DNA of 64,000 nt. It comes from Paraphysoderma sedebokerense. Its lineage: Eukaryota; Blastocladiomycota; Physodermatomycetes; Physodermatales; Physodermataceae. Below, one piece after another: positions 52,501 through 64,000 of this stretch. Every line of letters starts with the position of its first letter. Position 1 is the first letter of the stretch. Both the position numbers and the translations under genes were made by a program. The stretch covers positions 124,001 through 188,000 of the forward strand of contig JAHLJZ010000008.1 in the NCBI GenBank assembly GCA_025602915.1, given 5' to 3'. The notes below the pieces were generated by a model. It had not been told where the DNA came from, ran no database searches, and saw only the letters and a list, made by a program, of their open reading frames with translations.

Positions 52501-52779
52501 TTGCTCCTTGATAATTTCGCTGAACTCAAATTAAATTATTCGAATACGGGGGCTCTAGAGATGTTGAAAAAAGTGGAAACTGTGTTATCGACATTACTAA
52601 AAAGAATGTCTGATGCCCTTGAACCATCAGGTGCATCCTTCGAGACAATTGTTAGGTCGAGGGAACTATGTGATAACCAAGTGAGAGGAGAAGGCAGCGA
52701 AGAGAGTGAAGTATCAAATTCAGACCTGATTAATGGCGAAAGAATGGTGGGGACAGAAGATGAAAGCTGGGTCAATTAA
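49508..52779 (+). CDS. Large coiled-coil protein, unknown
   Basis: About ten exons on the plus strand; the first joins KVK (donor near 49757) to GTKHDATIDQICQIFDQILLQ, then KFEYPHILPDRT. The N-terminal 130 residues are globular and helical (KRKRCELYGDLLYRLGSDV, NHLEIIQFLVFRINEKF). A Ser/Thr-rich linker follows. Then come coiled-coil segments (VAQLEAENAKLKSEYSTMK; LKYYKTVFKDQETHMEILI) and a helical tail ending at TAA 52779. The layout resembles microtubule-organising or tethering coiled-coil proteins, but I recognise no family. The exons around 51900-52290 are the least certain. Its start lies only 154 bp from the Pex39-like start on the other strand, implying a shared promoter. Confidence 0.65.
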
Positions 52780-53126
52780 ATAAATTTGAAGTTTTTTCTC
52801 GAAGATATGTTATTGTATCATTTATTGATGATGCTAAAAATCTTTCAATGTTAAAATTTACAGGTAAAAAAATGTACATTCAGATATTTTCCATAAATAG
52901 CAAAGCTACTCCCTTTCATGAAATATTCGACAAAATTGATAGATCAAGATAAAAAAAAACTCATAGTCAATAGAAAAAAAACTGAAAGTATATTGTGCAA
53001 ACGACTTTGCCCGAGCGAGATGTATGCTTTTGGCAAAACTACGACGATAGAGTAGACTTCGTTTAAATATAATGGGTTGATATCGCCCTGTTATTCTCAA
53101 AAATTGTGGGCGTCATTCCAGCTAGC
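52780..53126. other. convergent 3' flanks, no gene
   Basis: 347 very AT-rich bp between the coiled-coil gene stop and the ASH1-like stop. Confidence 0.5.
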
Positions 53127-56100
53127 TCAAGCTCTGGTTCTCCGTCTCTTTCCAGCTTCTGAGATCAACGTGATCCTGCCTTCACCAATAGCAGTACTTT
53201 CCTCAGCATAAGCTGCACTCTTTCTCTTTGACGAACCTATCGCACCATCTTTCGATCCTTTTTGGGCTTCGGTAGAGAAGGGCGTACTCTTGCAGCTCCT
53301 TGTACTCCTTCTACCAGCATCGTAACCTGACCCTGCGGTTGTGGTCGGCGATTGATTCTCATTATTTACATCAACTTGAGACGCTGATTTGGAAAATGAA
53401 GATTTCGGTGAAGGAAGTAACCGATGATGCATTTTCGAGGAGTGAATTGCCGGTGCAATGTGATCGCCAAAAATTTCGCTTGCTTTGCCGGGCGATGGAG
53501 GAAAGGCGGCTGATCCAGTGATAGGGTGAGAGAGACCGTCGGATTGGAGACTACGAGAAGTTTTTTGAGACCTCTTCGACACAACCACTTCAATCGATTT
53601 ACGATTTTGAGCAAAACTGGGACCGCTTTTGCGGCCGGCGTTCGGTAACATGTCGTTCGGCTGTCCCCTAGGACAGCCATCCTCGACAGCGGTAGCATGT
53701 CTGGCTGATCGCCTAGTGCTCCGCGTCCTGACTGATTTCCGTGTCGTGTTACGTTCTTCACTGTCGTCTGCAGTTTCCGCTGAGCGATTTGACGGATACA
53801 TAAGTTCGCCAGTCGCTCTTGTACGATTTTCGTCATCTGTCACACGGTCAAGTGTAGATGAGGCGAGAGTAGTCTTAGTTGAGTTATCATTGGCCATCAA
53901 CCATGTAATTTCATTCTCCATATCGCATCCCATTTTTCGACGCCAGATATTCTGGATGAAATTAGCCAATGCCCCAGTAGATTTCTTTCGTGATTTGACG
54001 ATCTAGGGTCACAATCGTGAGTTGCGGTCACCATTGTTGGCAAAACATAGTAATCCATTACCTGTAAATTGGCTGATCCCGCATTGCGCAACAAAAATAT
54101 ATTCCTTGCTCGAACTATTTCAGCCTTTTTGAACAATTCTTTACCAGGACCACGATGGCTTCGGCCTCTTCTAGCAAGTAAGAAAAACTCTTCGACCTAG
54201 GATATTGGGTCAGGATTCTCGTTGACGTTGATGTAAACGGTACGTGATTCACACTTACAACTGGCTCTTTTTCTTCTGTGGTACCGCGCTTCTTTTTTTT
54301 CTTCGGCTTTTTCTTATTCTTTTGCGTCTGTCTTTCGCGTAACTTCCTTTCGGCTTCCTTTTGTTCTGTCACTTTCTTCGCGCCTATCAGTCCACGACAG
54401 TTGACACTTCCACATCGGCATATTTGTTGGTTCTCGCCAGAGAAAGTTTCGAAATTGTAATCATAGAGTAACTCGGCACCAGGTGATATATCTCTGGAAG
54501 CAAATAAGCCTATGCGAAATTCCCCGCCAACTTTCCTGCACACATGCGTTAAAATAGAGTCAAGAAAGATGTTATCTCTATTGTCACGTACCATTTTTCG
54601 ACGTGGCAATTCGGATCACAGCTATGGTTTACAAATCTAGCCTCGGTTCCTTTCTTACTACCATCGATAACTTCGCCATTACCGATATCCAAGAAATAAA
54701 AATGCTTTTTATTCTTGTATGCAGTTTCCATACGTTCTATGGATGTTTCATTCGAAATGACTTCGCCCCGATACTCAATGACAAAAGCACCTCTCGGTAT
54801 ATGAACGGTAGTGCGTAGACCAAACCCTCGGCTCCCCGTCTAAGAAAGAAATGAGTAATGGTGAATGAATGATTAATGAATAAAGTACTCACATGGAACA
54901 CTTCGAGCTCTTTGATCTCATCCTTCTTCTGAAATCTCTGATTGGAACATCGTTCACCCCACGGACACGAATTAGGATCGCATTCCATAAACATACACCT
55001 GCGAAGGCTTAGTGAGAACAGTTCGTTATCACAGGAATTATCGCAAACACACCGATTTAAACAATCCTCCCCGCAGCCCAACATGCCTTCCGGAATTTCT
55101 TTAGGCAGTGGACAATTGCAAACGGCGGGGTCAGACGCCTTGCGCTCCTTGCGCTCAACATAGATGTCTGACAATGAAAGGAAACATGATCAGAATTGCA
55201 AAGCGAAGATGAACGAAGAAAAAATCTGCACATACTTTTGGATACTTTAACCCATGGGTCAGGTTGAAGCATACGTGACCAGGCTCCGTTCTCGTATCCG
55301 TACATAATGTCGAATGGTAGTTCAAAGTCAGTTTCATTGTCAAGAAACCACATTCCATAATGCATCGGTAATGGAAAGATTTGATCAGCTCTAATGGTGA
55401 CAAATTCTGTTCGGCCACGCTTTATCACAGGCTTTTCGAGTTCTCCAGATTCGTACTTATTATCCAACGAATACAGTCCACATTTGAGAAATTTTTTCTT
55501 CCTTCTATTTGGTTCTTCTGCCGAAGGGCCGCCACCGATATCGCTTGTTGCAGGATCGACATTGAATGCCGATTCCTTATACTCTTCGGAGGTATTCCCC
55601 TCAATGCTTACAGATGCAGGACCTGAAACACTTTCCTTCTCTTCCGCCTCATCATCAGAGTCCTGATCAACAGGTCGCCTCACTCTGTACAGTCGAACAC
55701 CATCTGTGTCAAACTGTATGAAAGATTGAGATTGTTGTCTGTTTCCCTTCCTTCTGACTCTGACCACTCCAGAGTCACTATCACTTTCGAGTTCAGAAAG
55801 ATCACTTTCAAATTCTGATAGTCCGCTCCCTTTGTTCTGAGTTGTTTGTCGAGTTGAAGGAAATGCTGAACCATTCCCGCTGTCACGTCGGCTATAACTT
55901 CGCCTCACTTTCGATGACGCAGACTTTTTGGGCTTGATATAAATGGAATGCCAACGTTTGAACGCTTCTTCTGCAGGAGTATTTGCGGAATCAATATTTG
56001 TAGTATCAGTCGACAAGTCGAAAATATTATCGGACGATACTGTTGACAAACGCGCCGTATCTGCTTCAACATTCCCACCGTTATATTCCTTTTCAGTAAA

Positions 56101-56319
56101 TGCGATGTCGATAGATACATTGGAAAACTTTTGAATGAAATTAGGAATATCCTCATGAAAAAATGAGCGTATTTGCTCTAATTTAGTCATCGTCATCCTT
56201 CGAGATGGGCCTTCATCTTTACGTGCCAATATCCTGGGTGGCTGATTCGGAGACGGCAGAACGGCGGGAAGAGGATCAGATTTCGTTTCTGCTGATAAGA
56301 AGATAGAGCCTGATTCCAT
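53127..56319 (-). CDS. ASH1: ASH1-like SET-domain histone H3K36 methyltransferase
   Basis: Multi-exon gene starting at ATG 56319. A disordered, Ser/Asp-rich N-terminus leads to an AWS zinc cluster (CNCPLPKEIPEGMLGCGEDC, then CMFMECDPNSCPWGERCSN). The SET domain follows: GSRGFGLRTTVHIPRGAFV, EYRGEVIS, ARFVNHSCDPNCHVEKW (NHS cofactor motif), EFRIGLFASRDISPGAELLY and DYNFETF. The post-SET cluster is CRCGSVNCRG. NHSCDPNC with an AWS and post-SET is the NSD/SET2/ASH1 class; YDYNFETFSGENQQICRCG is closest to ASH1. The long tail is basic (KKKPKKKKKRG) with many SR/TR repeats, probably nuclear. Expected activity is H3K36 methylation. Confidence 0.88.
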
Positions 56320-56578
56320 AATAAGAAACGGTAGGAGCTAATTATAGTGTTAAAATCTTGAGATGTTTAGGAAGAGGAGGACGAGATGTGAGAATTAACG
56401 GGGCGTGTCTTGATCATCAATGCCTTGTGACTTGTTAAACACAAATAAACAGCAATTTTTGACATCGCTGGTATTCCTCTATTCGGAACAAATTAAGCTA
56501 CAACTTTATAGAAACTATACAATTCTGATGGTACAACAAAGCACCGACGCGATGGTCAAATGATGTATGCGGAAGGCG

Positions 56579-59500
56579 CTACCTAAGGTAACTTCTTTCT
56601 ATGGATTGAGCTCTCTCCTTTACCTGCTCGACCAACCGTTGAAGGGAACGATTTTGACCTGTGTGAGATGAGTTAGTATTATATATAAAGGAGAATGATC
56701 GATTCGTTGTCAACGCACTCATTATGGGTAGAATTTCCCTTAAAAGTTCAATTTTGGGAACACCCAGCAGCGACGCGTCTAAATTTGATTTTCTTTCGGG
56801 ATGGAAAGTGAATTAAAAATCTGAAACTAGAAATCTTAGACGATTAGACATACCCGTTTGAACCCAACAGCTCCGTGCATATTTCATTCAACTTTTCTGT
56901 GGCTTCTTCATTGGCTAGACGGTCCACGTACATCTTTAACCAATACCTCACCTCACGCGGACTCTGCAAACATTTGGCGCTAGCAAGGAAAGTCTCCAAG
57001 GCGCTAACGCTCAAGGTTGCTTGCACCCGCGGATCAAGTTTAGCGTAAGATTGCAGTGTCTGAATACCGGAACTTCCCGAATTATATGCTTGAATTTTCG
57101 CCAGAATACCAGCAGCCGGTGCTATGGTCAAACTGGACATGAAATCGGGGTCGGGTAAGGATGGATCCGTGATTCGAACCCAGACTTTCATGGCGAGGTG
57201 ATAGGTGAAACTTTGTCGATTTGATAATGTGAAGACAGGAATACCATTTTCAGGACGGACGGCAGCTGCAGATAACGTGGGTGGTTTTGCATTCTTCGAC
57301 TTCGACAAAGCTAAAGTCGACGAAGAGAATATCGGAAGCAACGACACAGAATCTAATAGACACTTCTGTTGCGGGATATCCCAGACTGAAGTATTACCCG
57401 CACATGTCACGATCATCAGCCAATTCTTTTGGACGTCAACGAATGAGATTTGGTTATCGACCACTATTGGGGGTAACAGTCTTCGACCTCCAGGCGAATA
57501 GACGTACATAGTTCCGTCGTTCGTGATTATGATGAAGAACAGATCTGAACCTGCCATCAGAGTGACAGGGGTTGGCAGATAATCTTGCCATTGGACTTTC
57601 ATGTCCTTGAGTAAACTTATCCTGGGATATGCTGCAGATGAATGGGCAATGATCAGCATAAGCCATTAGCAAAGAGTTGAGAAATCGCGCGTACATGGTA
57701 AGTTATTCTTGCAATCCAACACAAAGTTGCTGGTCCCAGTCTTTATTTGACAGGAAAATCCATCTTTTACTGCTGGAACTGTGAGTACAACGCTGCCAGC
57801 ACTATTGGCTGAATGTACAGCGTTGGGTCGTACATATTGAGGAGCTGATGAATCAATATTATTATCAAGCGATCTTCGTTTTGTGGAATTGCTCAATATA
57901 CTGTCAGATATCGGAGGCTCCTTTCGTTTGAATGTTGCCGTGATGCCATCCGTCCTTACTAATTCGGATTGCTCTGAGCTTGTATTCATGGGTTGACTGG
58001 GTTGAGGCGTGGAGGGAGGGATTCCTACAGACGAGACTCTCGATGGGGTTGCCGAAGAAAAGGATGTGGTGATGGTTGGCTAGTTCTCAAATGAGTCAGA
58101 TTAAACAGCTACGCCTGAGATCGCAGTAATAACTTACGGCCTCCCCAATATTGGCAACCATTATCGGCTGAATTCTCTTTTTTCCGTCCTTTTTCTGGGT
58201 CACAATTTGATTTGAAGCGACAAAATTAGAAGACACTGATGTGGACTTCGACATAGGGGACGTGGTGCTGGCAGAAAAGGGGGTCGACGATGATGTAGGA
58301 ATCGCTAGCTGGTTACTGACTTGCCCCGTTGAATCAGTCTTACTCTCATCAGAAGGCCGCAAGGAATCATCTCTCTGTCTCCTCAGCAATTCTTCCATCT
58401 CTAACTGCGTAGGGGTTTCTGGAACAATAACTTTCATACGCTTAAACCCGTATTTTGAGAGTAAACTCAACTACAAGGGGGAGCGCGGAATCAAATTAGC
58501 GAAATGATAGTCAGACATCAGTTGAATGGAACACCCACTTTTTCTTCTTCTGGTACCGGTGTACCGAATTCGTCGCTGTTGAAGATGAAACCAACAACCG
58601 TTCCATCAAGCGACGACGCCAGCAAATTTAGTCCGTCGGGAGACCAGGACAAATCGGACACAGACCCGCTGAACAACGCCTCGCCAACAACTGATGCTCT
58701 TGCATTCAATGTCTTGTAAATACTAATTTTTTTGTCCTGTGATCCCATAGCAACAACCGAAAAGACTTTTTCAGGGCTTTCAGCGCGGCGGAAAAGAATG
58801 GGATTAAATTTCTAATCGGAAACAAAAGCTCGATATTAGGAAAATCCTTCACATTCAACGTCAGCAATCATAGCACTTACAGCTACTTCCGTGGGTTGAG
58901 TATGGCCCACAAGATTAATTACTGGTTCGTTCCAGGCATCTCGTTTTATCACAGCACCAACAGGAACGGACATATTAAAAGCGTTGGAGGTGGCAAGATA
59001 TGATGCATCAGCGGACCAACTTCGAAGTAGTGGGTAAGTATCACTGTCAACGTTTATGAGAAACATGTTAAAGGGAGACCAACCTGCACCGTCTAAACCA
59101 GGTACTTCCTGTGGAACTCGTGTACGGGTTTTCGATAGTGTCAACAAGCTCCCAATCGGTCGTATTGAAAATGCGTACTGTTTTGTCGTCAGACTAGATT
59201 GAATTCATCAGCAAGCGTCTATATTCAAGCATAGGAAAAGCATGTAAACATACCGCCGTCGCCAGATACTTTCCTACAGGATCGAACGCCAGTCCTTTCA
59301 CAAAATTCGTATGTGCGGATATAACTTTGATCGATTCTATGGATTCACGGTTGGCTAATCCGAGACGACGAGATGAAGTGATGGATGTGCATAGACATAC
59401 CAAAAGTGGTGCCACTCCAAATTCTGACAGTACTATCTAAGGCGCATGATGCTAGCAATACATTATCATGCGACCAACTCAAATCCACGACATCTGAGGT

Positions 59501-60111
59501 GTGTCCAGGTAACCGTCTTATAGACCTCCAACTTTCAATGTTTGAACCAGTGAGGTTGCCCCCCATAGACGATCTGATAAAAAATTCACATAGCAATGAA
59601 ATACCATCCCTCAAAAAATAATAATGTGCCTATGATCTAATAAATTCAAAAAATACCTGTCCTGTTGCCAAATCATTATCATATTATCTCCGTCACTACT
59701 ACTAGCAAGATATTTCCCGTTCCCCTTGGACCATCGAACACAAAGCACTGATCCTTGGTGTCCAAATAACTCTGCCAAACATTTTGGAATATTGGGATCT
59801 CGTTCCGCATCCGAATCTAACAGCGGTGCGATGTTCCAGAGTTTGATGCGTGTATCTAATAGAAAAGCCCCGTACGGTTATCAAGGATTCGAAAGAATTT
59901 TAAGGTTTCAAATAGATCGACATATATACCTATTCCTGCTGTTGCTACTCTTTTGCCGTCAGGGTGGAAATCGATTGAGTAAATGGCCCCAGCCACTTTC
60001 TTCTCATCTGCAGTCAACAAGATCAACTCAACCATTAGAATCATGATCATCACCAGAATCTGAAGAGAACGTACTTGAATGTGTCAGCCAGAGGGGTTTA
60101 ATGATCCTCAT
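56579..60111 (-). CDS. HIR1: HIRA/Hir1 histone H3-H4 chaperone
   Basis: Multi-exon minus-strand gene. It opens with MRIIKPLWLTHS, then IYSIDFHPDGKRVATAG, the classic HIRA N-terminus, and continues through WD40 blades (LFGHQGSVLCVRWSKGNGKY; LPGHTSDVVDLSWSHDNVLL; SAHTNFVKGLAFDPVGKYLA; SDDKTVRIF). A Ser/Pro-rich middle with TFKRKEPPI resembles the B-domain that binds Asf1. The C-terminal Hira domain begins near AAYPRISLLKDMKVQW and ends with CTELLGSNG, DASLLGVPKIELLREILPIM and SQNRSLQRLVEQVKERAQ. The complex deposits H3-H4 independently of replication. No in-frame ATG lies upstream of 60111. Confidence 0.93.
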
Positions 60112-60337
60112 ATCAGTGACGGACAAGGGGGTGAGCTGAGGTGGGAATGGTTGTTGATTAGGTGGTGATTGATGAACGCGGGACCCCCGCCCTTCGAAGT
60201 TGACCGACTCTGGGACCAATGATTTTCTACTGACATATATGTAGAGTCATAGGAAATCGATTGAGTTTATTATACATAACATGAATGAATTATTATTACA
60301 AAAGGCTCAACATGAATACTCGAGATTGTGTACATGT

Positions 60338-63300
60338 CTAACTGTTGGCTTCTGCTAGATTAGGTGAACTAATACTTCTTCGGCTCCTTGATTTCACGCC
60401 AGTATTATCGATCGGTGCTCGAGATTTCAGGCGTATGCTTTCTGAGCCGGATGATACAAAAGCAGAATCCTTTGGAGGGGATTCAGCCCGGGTTGACTGA
60501 GATCGCTCCGTTTGAATTATGAGACGGTCTTGTGAAGACTGACTCGAATGGCTACTGGATTTAACAGGAGTTGATGGACGATTTCGACTCTTTGAAGAAG
60601 TGATCATGATAGGCTCTTCGGTAAGCAAGCTCACAATCTCATTGAGTTCATCGTAGGTATCTTCAATTGAGGTTTGTATGATTGATAATCTCTTGGGAGT
60701 TTCTTTCGGAGCCGGGTCATTGACCACAACTGGTTGCGATATGAGGGCGACTTTTTCTAAACGGTCAAGTATCTGTGAAAATCTCGGATTATGAGGATGC
60801 ACTGAAGAAATGACATTGACGAGACCGAGGGTTGTATCGATTTGCTCTTGATGTTCTTGTAAGCGGGGTGTATAAGTCCCCGGAGTGTTGGAGAATGACG
60901 ATGCTTCATTGCGTAGTCTAGCAAGATTATCCGATATTTCATGCAGTACTTTCTCTAGTCGGACAGCAGCTTTCGACGTGCCAGATTGCGGAAGGGGCGC
61001 AGACTTTGGCGCATTTCCAATTGGCCGTTCATCATCCTTCAAATATGGACTCATACTATCCAACAACGTCATCAACTTCCCAGAAGCGCTATTGGTACTG
61101 TGTGATCTTCGTCTTGCGTGTATCGGCTTCCGAGCACTTTCTTCTGGATATCTATTTGAACCCACAGAATTAAGTTTGACTGACAGGGTATCTTGAGACG
61201 AATCCAATGATTCTATCGAGGTTGTCAATGCAGGATTCTAAAGTGAAGAATTTAGCAAGTGCAATCATATCGAGCACAGTGGATGAAAACAAATATTACC
61301 AGATGAATAGCCGGACTGAGGCTCTTTTTATCATGTTCACTATGGCGACTGCTCTAAACCCCAAACCGAGAAGAACAAATCAGAAAGACAATTAAAAGTC
61401 CTGAGAGGATTTAATCATTCTTACCGTAGACTGTCCGGAACTGGGTTGTGAATCATGCGTCGGTTTTTCGTCTAAAGTAATTCAGTCAGTAAAGAGATGA
61501 TTCGTCTGAAATGTTTTGATCCGACTTACCAATCTCCATACTAACGTAGCAACTGGGAACCCATCCCGTACGGGAATTGCAGTCGGCCAAAAGCCAATGT
61601 TGGTATTTTTTATGCACCATTAAAACATCGCCTTTCCGGATGCTTAGTTCGTTTGGTCCAATCTTGGCATAGTCATACAGGGCATATCCTCTGGCCGGAC
61701 CCTTTCCGTCGCCAACCTTGAACTGGTCTGTATCGGTGTCCTCCAGTAAACAGCCCATTGGAACCCATCCAACCTGACCATTCTTCTCTACAACATACCA
61801 CCCAGTTGATCTTTGTTTGATATTGAGTTTGTCTCCGATACTAATATCCAACTCATCTTCTCTCTGTGCAGCATATTCATATATCACAACGGCCGTCCCT
61901 TCATCTGAATTTAGAATTGCATCAGATCCGTTCAAGTTGCCTTCATTTGATTTCGTCAGTTGACCGGAATTTGTGTTGTTCAACGAAGAGGATGATGCAG
62001 AAATGTCGTTCTTAGACGAGTTCAACCCTAAAAGGCTACCTGAATGAACAGAAGACACAACAGATTGGTCACTCGTGCGGGACGCCGGATTTTTGACTTG
62101 CTTGATATGTTTGAGAACGAATACAGGATCTTCTCCGGCTTCCTTGAGCTGATTGTATACCGACAGTGGACTTTCGTCATAGCCCAGGCATCGTTCTTAT
62201 TAAAATACATGGGAATTAATGCCGAAAACTCCCAAAGACGCTATCGGACAGAGACGAACATACCACTATTTCGATAAACAATAAACAAAGCATATTGCTG
62301 CCAATCGTCATTAATTTTGTATTTCTTTAACGCCGCTGGTAAAACCTTTGAACATGGATCCTCCAACGATATTCGGAAACTCTTATACGATTCTCCTTCG
62401 CGGTTCTGCAATCGATCTCCATACACTCTAATCGCACCTCCACTATCCGGAACAGATAATGGCGATCGAGGGGTATTCATACTTCTACTGTATTCGGGAG
62501 ATGATTTGGTCGATTTTCTGGATGATGACGAATGTTTATGTTTTTTCGATACTTCGCTGTGTTTCTTCTCCTTCTCCAGTATATGCTGTAATAATGTCGA
62601 CAAATACGTTAACAAATACTTTGGGACATTTGACGAATAAATGTGCAATACCTTAAATTCCCGAGACATTTTAAATATGGGCTCTAATTCGTCCTTCAAC
62701 TTACTCATCTCCTTCGAAATCTTCTCCACATCTTTACCTAATCTCTGAATTTGTTGATCTGGGTAAGAAATATGCAGGGTTTAAGTCAACGGGGTAATAT
62801 GCAACTGTCTCATCAAAATGGCGTACTCACCTCTCTCCTTCAAAATAGATTGCAATTTGCCGACTTCTTCGTCCCTCCCGTCATTCCGCTTTTTATCAAT
62901 CTAGACAATTATCAAATATCAATACACTGCGGATGATATAATCAGTTGTGAAAGAAACTCAGTCCCACCTTTTGCTGATATTGTGTTTCGAGCTCCACAG
63001 CTGCAGCGGATGTGAATTGAGGGTTAGGCGTGTTTACATCAACAAAAGAAGAGCAATGAAACCTCCAGACAGAATGCATACTTTCAGGGACATAATCTCC
63101 GGGCTCTAATGGAACGCCGTACTGTTTTTTCAACTGATAAATAGATTTTAACATGGCTATTCTATGTCCTAGCGAGGACACATCCAATTCTTTAAGCATT
63201 TCATGATCCGCATGCACAAGCACATCTCCTGTAATATCATTATCTATAATATCGAAATAAGCGTTAAACTAAATGTATTATGTGGCAAGTTTAAATATAA

Positions 63301-63414
63301 CTTGATGTTTGTGTGCGAACCTCGAAATTTTTTCTCGTGCTGAGCGAAACCGTTGGAATGTAACCACTGGGTGACTTTTGTCAAGTCCCACTCCAGGACT
63401 GTGTTTGATCCCAT
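60338..63414 (-). CDS. STE50: Ste50-like MAPK adaptor: SAM, RA and two SH3 domains
   Basis: Multi-exon gene. The SAM domain starts at once: LEWDLTKVTQWLHSNGFAQH and continues as HEMLKELDVSSLGHRIAMLK. A coiled coil follows (KDVEKISKEMSKLKDELEP). The Ras-association domain begins GGAIRVYGDRLQNREGESYK and ends YDESPLSVYNQLKEAGEDP. Two SH3 domains come next, VVIYEYAAQREDELDISIGD and GYALYDYAKIGPNELSIRKG, each with the WV(P) end (GWVPMG, GWVPSC). The last 300 residues are Ser-rich with helical patches. Ste50 links Cdc42/Ras-type GTPases to the MAPKKK Ste11; two C-terminal SH3 domains are known from basidiomycete Ste50. The frame stays open upstream to an ATG at 63663, but 63414 gives the standard start. 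Confidence 0.88.
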
Positions 63415-63794
63415 ATTGGCGAGTGGGAAGGCAAGAAATGATCGCAAAGTGCCTTTCGCTACCAAAGACGACTGGAATTCTGCACCGCTGAAATTGCTAC
63501 GCTTGAGGGGGCTTTCAGTGCAGTGGTGGCAGTACAAGAATTCTTGTGAATTCAAAGTTCGTCCCCAACAGGCGAGGTGGTCAATTCCCAGTTTCCCACT
63601 CCCCAGCGATGTTACACAACTCGGCTTTTCTGGTGTCATAGAACCATACCACTTTATCTGCATTTCCCATTACTCTGTCCTACGGTCTATTTGTACATCT
63701 ATGTTGTAGTCGTATTACAATATTGCTGGTCGTCAGTCCTCTACCCGCTATCCTCTACTTCGCTCCACTCTCCTTCACTCTCTCTGCAAATTCT
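63415..63794. promoter_or_regulatory. STE50 5' flank
   Basis: 380 bp upstream of the STE50 start and downstream of the stop of the next minus-strand gene. The plus strand at 63735-63790 is CT-rich (CCTCTACTTCGCTCC). The minus strand is in frame with STE50 up to 63663. Confidence 0.35.
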
Positions 63795-64000
63795 TTAAAC
63801 GAATTGGTTCAGAATAAAGGAACCCCACAATAATGTAAAAGCAACTGTGGTGAATTTCCAACTTGGTCTTTGTTGGGTGCCGTCGGATATTAAAGTGGGA
63901 ATGGCTTTCTTTGGGGAGACCGGCGTCGCTGTTGGAAGCATTGATAAGGACGTTCCGGAAGTTGACGAATGGCTTTCATCGGAGACGGAAACTTGACGAC
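63795..64000 (-). CDS. 3' end of an unidentified gene (partial)
   Basis: A 68-codon minus-strand frame enters at the window edge (frame from 63998) and stops at TAA 63797-63795. It is Ser/Thr/Pro-rich (SDESHSSTSGTSLSMLPTAT) and ends with a hydrophobic stretch WKFTTVAFTLLWGSFILNQF, which could be a C-terminal membrane anchor. The gene's main part lies outside the window, so identity cannot be judged. The opposite strand is also open here, but without an upstream ATG. Confidence 0.4.
   Translation of the reverse strand, partial: RQVSVSDESHSSTSGTSLSMLPTATPVSPKKAIPTLISDGTQQRPSWKFTTVAFTLLWGSFILNQFV

Overview
The window is nuclear DNA of a fungus. Genes are dense (about one per 2.5-3 kb), on both strands, and split by many short GT-AG introns. 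The gene set is fungal: Gwt1, secreted GH32 invertase, Ste50 adaptor, ASH1-type SET protein, Hir1/HIRA and Bio2. A Slo/BK-like potassium channel, a VIP36-type lectin and a Ste50 with two SH3 domains suggest an early-diverging or otherwise non-ascomycete lineage, but I cannot name the species. I saw no transposon, viral remnant, rRNA or CRISPR array.

Layout, 0-17 kb: GNAT acetyltransferase (+); tRNA-Val with intron (+); GWT1 (-); Pinin-like splicing factor (-); SAP/F-box-like protein (+); GH32 invertase (-); six-unit polyubiquitin gene (+); cationic amino acid transporter (-).

Layout, 17-36 kb: glycerol kinase (-) diverging from UCH37-type deubiquitinase (+); VIP36-like lectin (+); tRNA-Ile (+); ABCG half-transporter with Cys-rich N-terminus (+); Slo-like channel (-); MOB4/phocein (-); small coiled-coil protein (+).

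Layout, 36-64 kb: USP48-like deubiquitinase (-); Ser-rich orphan (-); biotin synthase (-); Pex39-like KPWE protein (-); large coiled-coil orphan (+); ASH1-like H3K36 methyltransferase (-); HIRA (-); Ste50-like adaptor (-); the 3' end of one more gene (-).

There is no operon-like logic. Thematic groups are ubiquitin (polyubiquitin, UCH37, USP48), chromatin (ASH1 next to HIRA), secretory pathway and surface (GWT1, VIP36, GH32) and transport. The most unusual item is the Slo-like channel, whose predicted pore lacks the GYG selectivity filter. Exon boundaries were derived by eye from reading-frame continuity and GT/AG sites; most genes were checked for phase consistency.
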